Positions 60,006 through 64,000 of a DNA stretch of 64,000 nucleotides are shown here, piece by piece. The notes under the pieces are model-generated. The model had not been told where the DNA came from. It did no database searches and saw nothing but the letters and a program-made list of their open reading frames with translations. Numbering within the stretch: position 1 is the stretch's first letter; every line of letters begins with the position of its first letter. The translations under genes were made by a program, and so were the position numbers. Source of the DNA: Candidatus Diapherotrites archaeon (GTDB taxonomy: Archaea > Iainarchaeota > Iainarchaeia > Iainarchaeales > 1-14-0-10-31-34); contig JBFMAK010000001.1 of assembly GCA_040755695.1 (NCBI GenBank), positions 448,637 through 512,636 on the forward strand. Direction: 5' to 3'.

Positions 60006-60506
60006 ATGGGAATAGAAAGCGCCGAAGAATTAGTGAGCAAAATCAATGAACTGAAAGAAAAGGAAAAGATAGACCTTTCCTCTGATGAAGACCTAAGCCT
60101 TGCGTTGATGAATTTGATTTCAATTGAAGAGCACCTGTATTTTTCCGGGATGAAGACAGAAAAAAAGAAGTATTTTGAGCTCCTGAATTCTGTCCGGGAG
60201 TTAAGGAAAAAGCTTTTGAAGGAAATTGTAAGGGAGCCTGAAGGTGAAACATGGTGCATTTCAAAGCATTTGCTTGCATCTTCCATGAGGCTTATAGAGG
60301 TAGGCAACAAGCACCTCACAAAAAAAGAGGGGGAGAAAGCGCACCAAAAATTCCAGGACGCGTTTGAGTTGTACACAATGTTCTGGAGCCTTAACTTAAA
60401 ATTAATAAAAAACGAGGAATTGATTGAAGGGCCAAAAGACGCAAAAAGCTGGAGGGACAAATTCGGTTCAGTAATAAAAAAACTGATTGACTGCTGCAAG
60501 GAATAA
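60006..60506 (+). CDS. Helical protein of unknown function with WCISKH motif
   Basis: 166 aa, all-helical: SLALMNLISIEEHLYFSGMKTEKKKYFELLNSVRELRKKLLKEIVREPEGETWCISKHLLASSMRLIEVGNKHL. ETWCISKH and a terminal DCCKE supply thiols and His. I recall similar proteins in metal loci but name none. Probably soluble, 10 bp after the CCAHH gene. Confidence 0.65.
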   Translation: MGIESAEELVSKINELKEKEKIDLSSDEDLSLALMNLISIEEHLYFSGMKTEKKKYFELLNSVRELRKKLLKEIVREPEGETWCISKHLLASSMRLIEVGNKHLTKKEGEKAHQKFQDAFELYTMFWSLNLKLIKNEELIEGPKDAKSWRDKFGSVIKKLIDCCKE

Positions 60507-60536
60507 ATTATAAAATGTTTTAGGATTGAAGTTTAT

Positions 60537-61157
60537 ATGGACAAAAAAAATAAGACCTTTCTTGAAGGAATAATTTACGGATTGATTCCACACATTGGCT
60601 GCATTGCATTCATCATAGGCTCAATTCTTGGAGTGACAGTGCTCATAAATTTATTCAGGCCCCTGCTCTTGAATAAATACTTTTTTTACATTCTTTTCCT
60701 TGTTTCCATTTCTTTTGCCACAATCTCTGCATTATTGTATCTCAGAAAAAACGGCATTCTCTCCATGGCAGGAGTGAAAAGGAAATGGAAATATCTTTCA
60801 ACAATGTATGGCTCAACTATTGGAGTCAACCTACTGCTATTCTTTGTGCTGTTCCCAATGCTTGCAAATGTTTCTGTGGATTCTTCGCCCAACCTTTCCT
60901 CAACAGGTGCAATTGCTTTTGCAGAGAACAAAAGCCTTGAGGCTTCACTGATAAAATTGAAGGTGGACATCCCCTGCTCAGGCCATGCAGCATTAATTTC
61001 AAGTGAATTAAAGACTTTGGATGGGGTATCAGAAGTAAAATTCTCTTCCCCCAATAACTTCGATGTGAAATGCGATCTTTCAAAGACTTCAAAGGAACAG
61101 ATTTTGTCCCTTGACGTATTCAAGACTTATCCTGCCACCATTATTGAAGAAAAATAA
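60537..61157 (+). CDS. MerT-like membrane protein with C-terminal HMA-like domain (CxxH)
   Basis: 206 aa: TMs from GIIYGLIPHIGCIAFIIGSILGVT onwards (four), a linker, then an HMA-like fold SLIKLKVDIPCSGHAALISSELKTLDGVSEVKFSSPNNFDVKCDLS. The metal loop is CSGH rather than CxxC. A MerT-type importer or copper handling protein. GIPHIGC could be a transit metal site. Confidence 0.75.
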   Translation: MDKKNKTFLEGIIYGLIPHIGCIAFIIGSILGVTVLINLFRPLLLNKYFFYILFLVSISFATISALLYLRKNGILSMAGVKRKWKYLSTMYGSTIGVNLLLFFVLFPMLANVSVDSSPNLSSTGAIAFAENKSLEASLIKLKVDIPCSGHAALISSELKTLDGVSEVKFSSPNNFDVKCDLSKTSKEQILSLDVFKTYPATIIEEK

Positions 61158-61190
61158 TAAGCTATAAATAATAAAACAGCAGCTAATGAT

Positions 61191-63635
61191 ATGATGAAGA
61201 AAGTAATTCCTATTTCAGGCATGCACTGCGCTTCCTGCGCTCAAAACATAGAGTCAAGGCTCAAGAAATTAAAGGGGGTGAATTCTGCCAGCGTGAATTT
61301 CGCCACAGAGAAAGCAACAGTAGAATTCAATGAAGGCATTACAAGCCAAGAAGAAATAAACAAGGTGATTGAAGAATTGGGCTACAAGCCCATAAGGCAG
61401 GAGCCACAGCCTGTTGCAGTGCAGGGAGCCAGCAAGTTAAGGCTCAAAGTAATTGGAATGGACAACCAGCACTGCATTGGCACAGTAAGCAATTCCCTAA
61501 AGATTAGGGGCGTTCTGTCCAAAGAACTCTCACAGAACGAGAGGGCAGTAATAAGATATGACCCTAAAATAATCAGCCCTGAAAAAATAAAGAAGGCAAT
61601 AAAGGACGCAGGCTATGAGCCAATACAAGAAAAAGAAACAGAAGCAGAAGAAGAACTTTTTGACAGGGAGAAAGAGGCAAGAAAAAAAGAAATCAATTTA
61701 CTGAAGAACTTGTTCCTGCTTTCCTTAATTCTTTCAATTCCAATATTCATCCTCTCCTTTCCTGAATGGTTTAATGTAATTATTCCATACCAGAATATTG
61801 TTCTGTTGATTCTTGCAACCCCAGTGCAATTCATTGTTGGCTGGAGATTCTACAAAGGCGCTTTCTCTGCATTAAAGGCAAGGACTGCAAGCATGGACAC
61901 ATTAATAGCAGTAGGAACTTCAGCAGCATACATTTACAGCGCACTCGCAATTCTTCTCCCTTACTTTGGAGATTATATTTACTTTGACACCTCTTCAGTA
62001 ATAATCACTTTTATTATTTTAGGGAAATGGTTTGAGGCAATAACAAAAGGCCGAGCTTCAGAGGCAATAAAAAAATTGGTTGGCCTTCAACCAAAAATTG
62101 CGACAGTAATCAGGAACGGCAAGGAGTTGCAGATTGCAATCAGGGAGGTTGAAGTAGGAGACATTGTGTTAGTTAAGCCTGGCCAGAAAATTCCAGTGGA
62201 CGGAATTGTAATTGAAGGATTTTCTTCAGTGGACGAATCAATGGTCACAGGGGAAAGCATTCCAGTAGAAAAAAATAAGGGAGACACAGTAATAGGGGCA
62301 ACAATAAACAAGCATGGAAGCTTCAAGTTCAAGGCAACAAAAGTCGGCAAGGACACAGTTCTGAGCCAGATAATTAAATTAGTGGAAGAAGCCCAAGGAA
62401 GCAAGGCTCCAATCCAAAGGCTTGCAGACAAGGTCTCCTCAATCTTTGTTCCAGCAGTAATAATAATTGCAATAATTTCCTTTCTCTTATGGTTTCTTGT
62501 TTTCTCCCAGACATTTGTTTTCTCTTTAAGCATCTTTATTGCAGTCCTCATAATCGCCTGCCCGTGCGCCTTAGGCCTTGCGACTCCAACAGCAATAATG
62601 GTAGGAACAGGAAAGGCAGCAGAGAATGGAATCCTGATCAAGACTGCTGAGGCATTAGAGAACGCAAAAAGGATTACAACAATTGTATTCGACAAGACAG
62701 GCACTCTCACAAAAGGAAGCCCAAGCGTCACAGACATTATCCCAACAGGAAAAATTGAAAGGAAAGAGCTCTTAAGTTATGCTGCAATTGCAGAGAAGAA
62801 TTCAGAACATCCACTCGCAGAAGCAATTATCTCAAAGGCAAAAGAAGAAAAAATAAAAGTTCCTGAAGCGCAATCATTCCAAGCAATCCCAGGCCACGGA
62901 ATAATTGCAAAATACAGCAAGAAAGAAATTTTGTTTGGAAACAGGAACTTAATGAAAAAATACAGGATTAATTTCTCGGGCTCAGAAGAAAAAATAATAG
63001 CATTAGAGAACGAAGGAAAGACTGTAATGTTTCTTGCATTAAACAAAAAAATTATCGGGCTCATAGCTGTAGCTGACACCCTGAAAGAATTCTCAAAAGA
63101 AACTGTCCGGAAACTGCATGAAATGGGAAAAGAGGTAATAATGATTACAGGAGACAATAAAAGGACAGCAAACGCAATAGCAAAGCAATTAGGGCTTAAT
63201 GATGTCCTTGCTGAAGTCCTGCCTCAGGAGAAAGAGAAAGAGATAGCAAAACTGCAGAAGAAAGGAAGGATTGTTGCAATGATAGGAGACGGAATAAATG
63301 ATGCTCCTGCCCTCGCAAAGGCAGACATTGGAATTGCAATAGGCGCAGGAACAGATGTTGCACTAGAAACAGGCCAGATTGTCCTGATAAAAAATGATTT
63401 AAGGGATGTCATTACAGCAATAGACTTAAGCAATTACACACTCAAGAAAATAAAACAGAACCTCTTCTGGGCTTTCTTCTATAATTCAATTGGCATTCCA
63501 GTTGCTGCAGGCGCATTGTATGCTTTTGGCATTCTTCTTAATCCAATGATTGCCGGGGCTGCAATGGCTTTTTCTTCTGTTTCAGTTGTCTCAAACTCTC
63601 TTCTAATGAAAAGATATAAAAAAATTAAAATATAA
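61191..63635 (+). CDS. copA: Copper-translocating P-type ATPase (P1B-1)
   Basis: 814 aa: HMA1 with GMHCASC (residues 10-16), HMA2 with a GMDNQHC loop that has lost its first Cys, eight TMs, TGES, CPC (residues 457-459) as the transmembrane Cu(I) site, phosphorylated Asp about 501 in [15 protein letters not shown] and [11 protein letters not shown]. The C-terminal helices [11 protein letters not shown] and [13 protein letters not shown] complete the Cu+ export ATPase signature. Confidence 0.96.
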   Translation: MMKKVIPISGMHCASCAQNIESRLKKLKGVNSASVNFATEKATVEFNEGITSQEEINKVIEELGYKPIRQEPQPVAVQGASKLRLKVIGMDNQHCIGTVSNSLKIRGVLSKELSQNERAVIRYDPKIISPEKIKKAIKDAGYEPIQEKETEAEEELFDREKEARKKEINLLKNLFLLSLILSIPIFILSFPEWFNVIIPYQNIVLLILATPVQFIVGWRFYKGAFSALKARTASMDTLIAVGTSAAYIYSALAILLPYFGDYIYFDTSSVIITFIILGKWFEAITKGRASEAIKKLVGLQPKIATVIRNGKELQIAIREVEVGDIVLVKPGQKIPVDGIVIEGFSSVDESMVTGESIPVEKNKGDTVIGATINKHGSFKFKATKVGKDTVLSQIIKLVEEAQGSKAPIQRLADKVSSIFVPAVIIIAIISFLLWFLVFSQTFVFSLSIFIAVLIIACPCALGLATPTAIMVGTGKAAENGILIKTAEALENAKRITTIVFDKTGTLTKGSPSVTDIIPTGKIERKELLSYAAIAEKNSEHPLAEAIISKAKEEKIKVPEAQSFQAIPGHGIIAKYSKKEILFGNRNLMKKYRINFSGSEEKIIALENEGKTVMFLALNKKIIGLIAVADTLKEFSKETVRKLHEMGKEVIMITGDNKRTANAIAKQLGLNDVLAEVLPQEKEKEIAKLQKKGRIVAMIGDGINDAPALAKADIGIAIGAGTDVALETGQIVLIKNDLRDVITAIDLSNYTLKKIKQNLFWAFFYNSIGIPVAAGALYAFGILLNPMIAGAAMAFSSVSVVSNSLLMKRYKKIKI

Positions 63636-63660
63636 TTAATTAACAGGAGGCGATAAAAAA

Positions 63661-64000
63661 ATGGAGCAAAATAAATTATTAGTTCTGCCGAAATTGAATT
63701 ACGGCTTCAAGGACTTGGAGCCTTACATTTCAGAACAGCAATTGAAAATTCATTACGAGAAACACCACCAAGCTTATGTCAATGCAGCAAACGCAGTATT
63801 CGAGAAACTAGATAAAGCAAGAAAGGAAGGCACAGACCTGGACATGAAGGCCACACTCAAAGAGCTTTCATTCAACATTGGAGGGCACTTGCTGCACTCA
63901 TTATTCTGGGGGAATCTTACACCAGTGGGAAAAGGAGGAGAAAAACCAACAGGCACATTGGCTGAAGCAATAGAGAAGGAATTCGGAAGCTTTGAGAGAT
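63661..64000 (+). CDS. Superoxide dismutase (Fe/Mn), partial at window edge
   Basis: N-terminal 113 aa of a Fe/Mn [37 protein letters not shown] gives metal ligand His31, and [10 protein letters not shown] gives His79. C-terminal ligands (DxW, H) are beyond the window. AGGAGGCG seven bases upstream fixes the start. The gene joins rubrerythrin as oxidative-stress defence beside copper genes. Confidence 0.95.
   Translation, partial: MEQNKLLVLPKLNYGFKDLEPYISEQQLKIHYEKHHQAYVNAANAVFEKLDKARKEGTDLDMKATLKELSFNIGGHLLHSLFWGNLTPVGKGGEKPTGTLAEAIEKEFGSFER

Overview
The window looks archaeal and most like a DPANN-type genome. It has an archaeal histone, form III RuBisCO, deoxyhypusine synthase, archaeal-type TyrRS, a RibL-type FAD synthetase and a cryptic Sec61-beta gene. 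It also has a tRNA-Leu with an intron at the canonical 37/38 position, TATA-box/leaderless starts alongside strong GGAGG sites, and very small proteins. Diapherotrites or a relative is plausible, but lineage cannot be fixed without a search. Several genes are bacterial in style (MscL, PPDK, MgtA, a bacterial-type LeuRS core).

1-6.9 kb: tRNA-Ile(UAU), an OB-fold ssDNA-binding protein, a conserved-helix membrane protein, a P-loop kinase, an ArsR regulator with a 24-bp palindrome over its start followed by two hemerythrin proteins, deoxyhypusine synthase and Sec61-beta. 6.9-14.5 kb is an accessory stretch. It holds a toxin-antitoxin-like pair coupled to a 2-hydroxyacid dehydrogenase that lacks its catalytic His, a thioredoxin/CcdA protein with a homopolymer frameshift, a MinD/ferredoxin ATPase and a plus-strand ORF that both lost their 5' ends at one junction near 11,345, an MgtA-type ATPase and a RelE relic.

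14.4-18.0 kb: MscL, an ECF S component and PPDK. 18.1-27.9 kb: a decayed methyltransferase, then an AT-rich cell-surface locus. That locus has a secreted 164-aa protein, two signal-peptide proteins whose C-terminal anchors lie out of frame, and a subtilisin whose C-terminal domain resembles the 164-aa protein. tRNA-Leu, a DJ-1 protein, a protein kinase-like gene and a giant DUF362 surface protein (frameshifted) follow.

27.9-48.6 kb is mostly housekeeping: histone, cytidylate kinase, MFS protein, form III RuBisCO facing purB-purC-purE (class II PurE), O6-alkylguanine transferase, Kef antiporter, CysRS, Hsp20, TyrRS, FAD synthetase, LeuRS, a 5'-deoxynucleotidase and IMP dehydrogenase. Within it is a three-gene operon of unknown basic proteins. 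Two leaders (cmk and kef) carry pairs of directly abutting hairpins of the form ATTTCAA...TTGAAAT.

48.7-54.3 kb: a MarR regulator with a palindromic operator driving an ABC-2 exporter, then a MacB-like ABC system with a surface protein between ATPase and permease. 54.3-64 kb: rubrerythrin, then a long plus-strand metal/redox run. It contains a zinc ribbon, a membrane-bound HTH regulator, a blue-copper lipoprotein, a His-containing membrane protein, two anchored proteins that both end in MVGGC, a Met-rich protein, a PCYCGC-type protein, a YHS protein, CPLC and CCAHH membrane proteins, a MerT-like protein with a CxxH HMA domain, CopA, and the start of Fe/Mn superoxide dismutase. This run is the best candidate for an undescribed system: a copper or soft-metal capture, relay and export chain.
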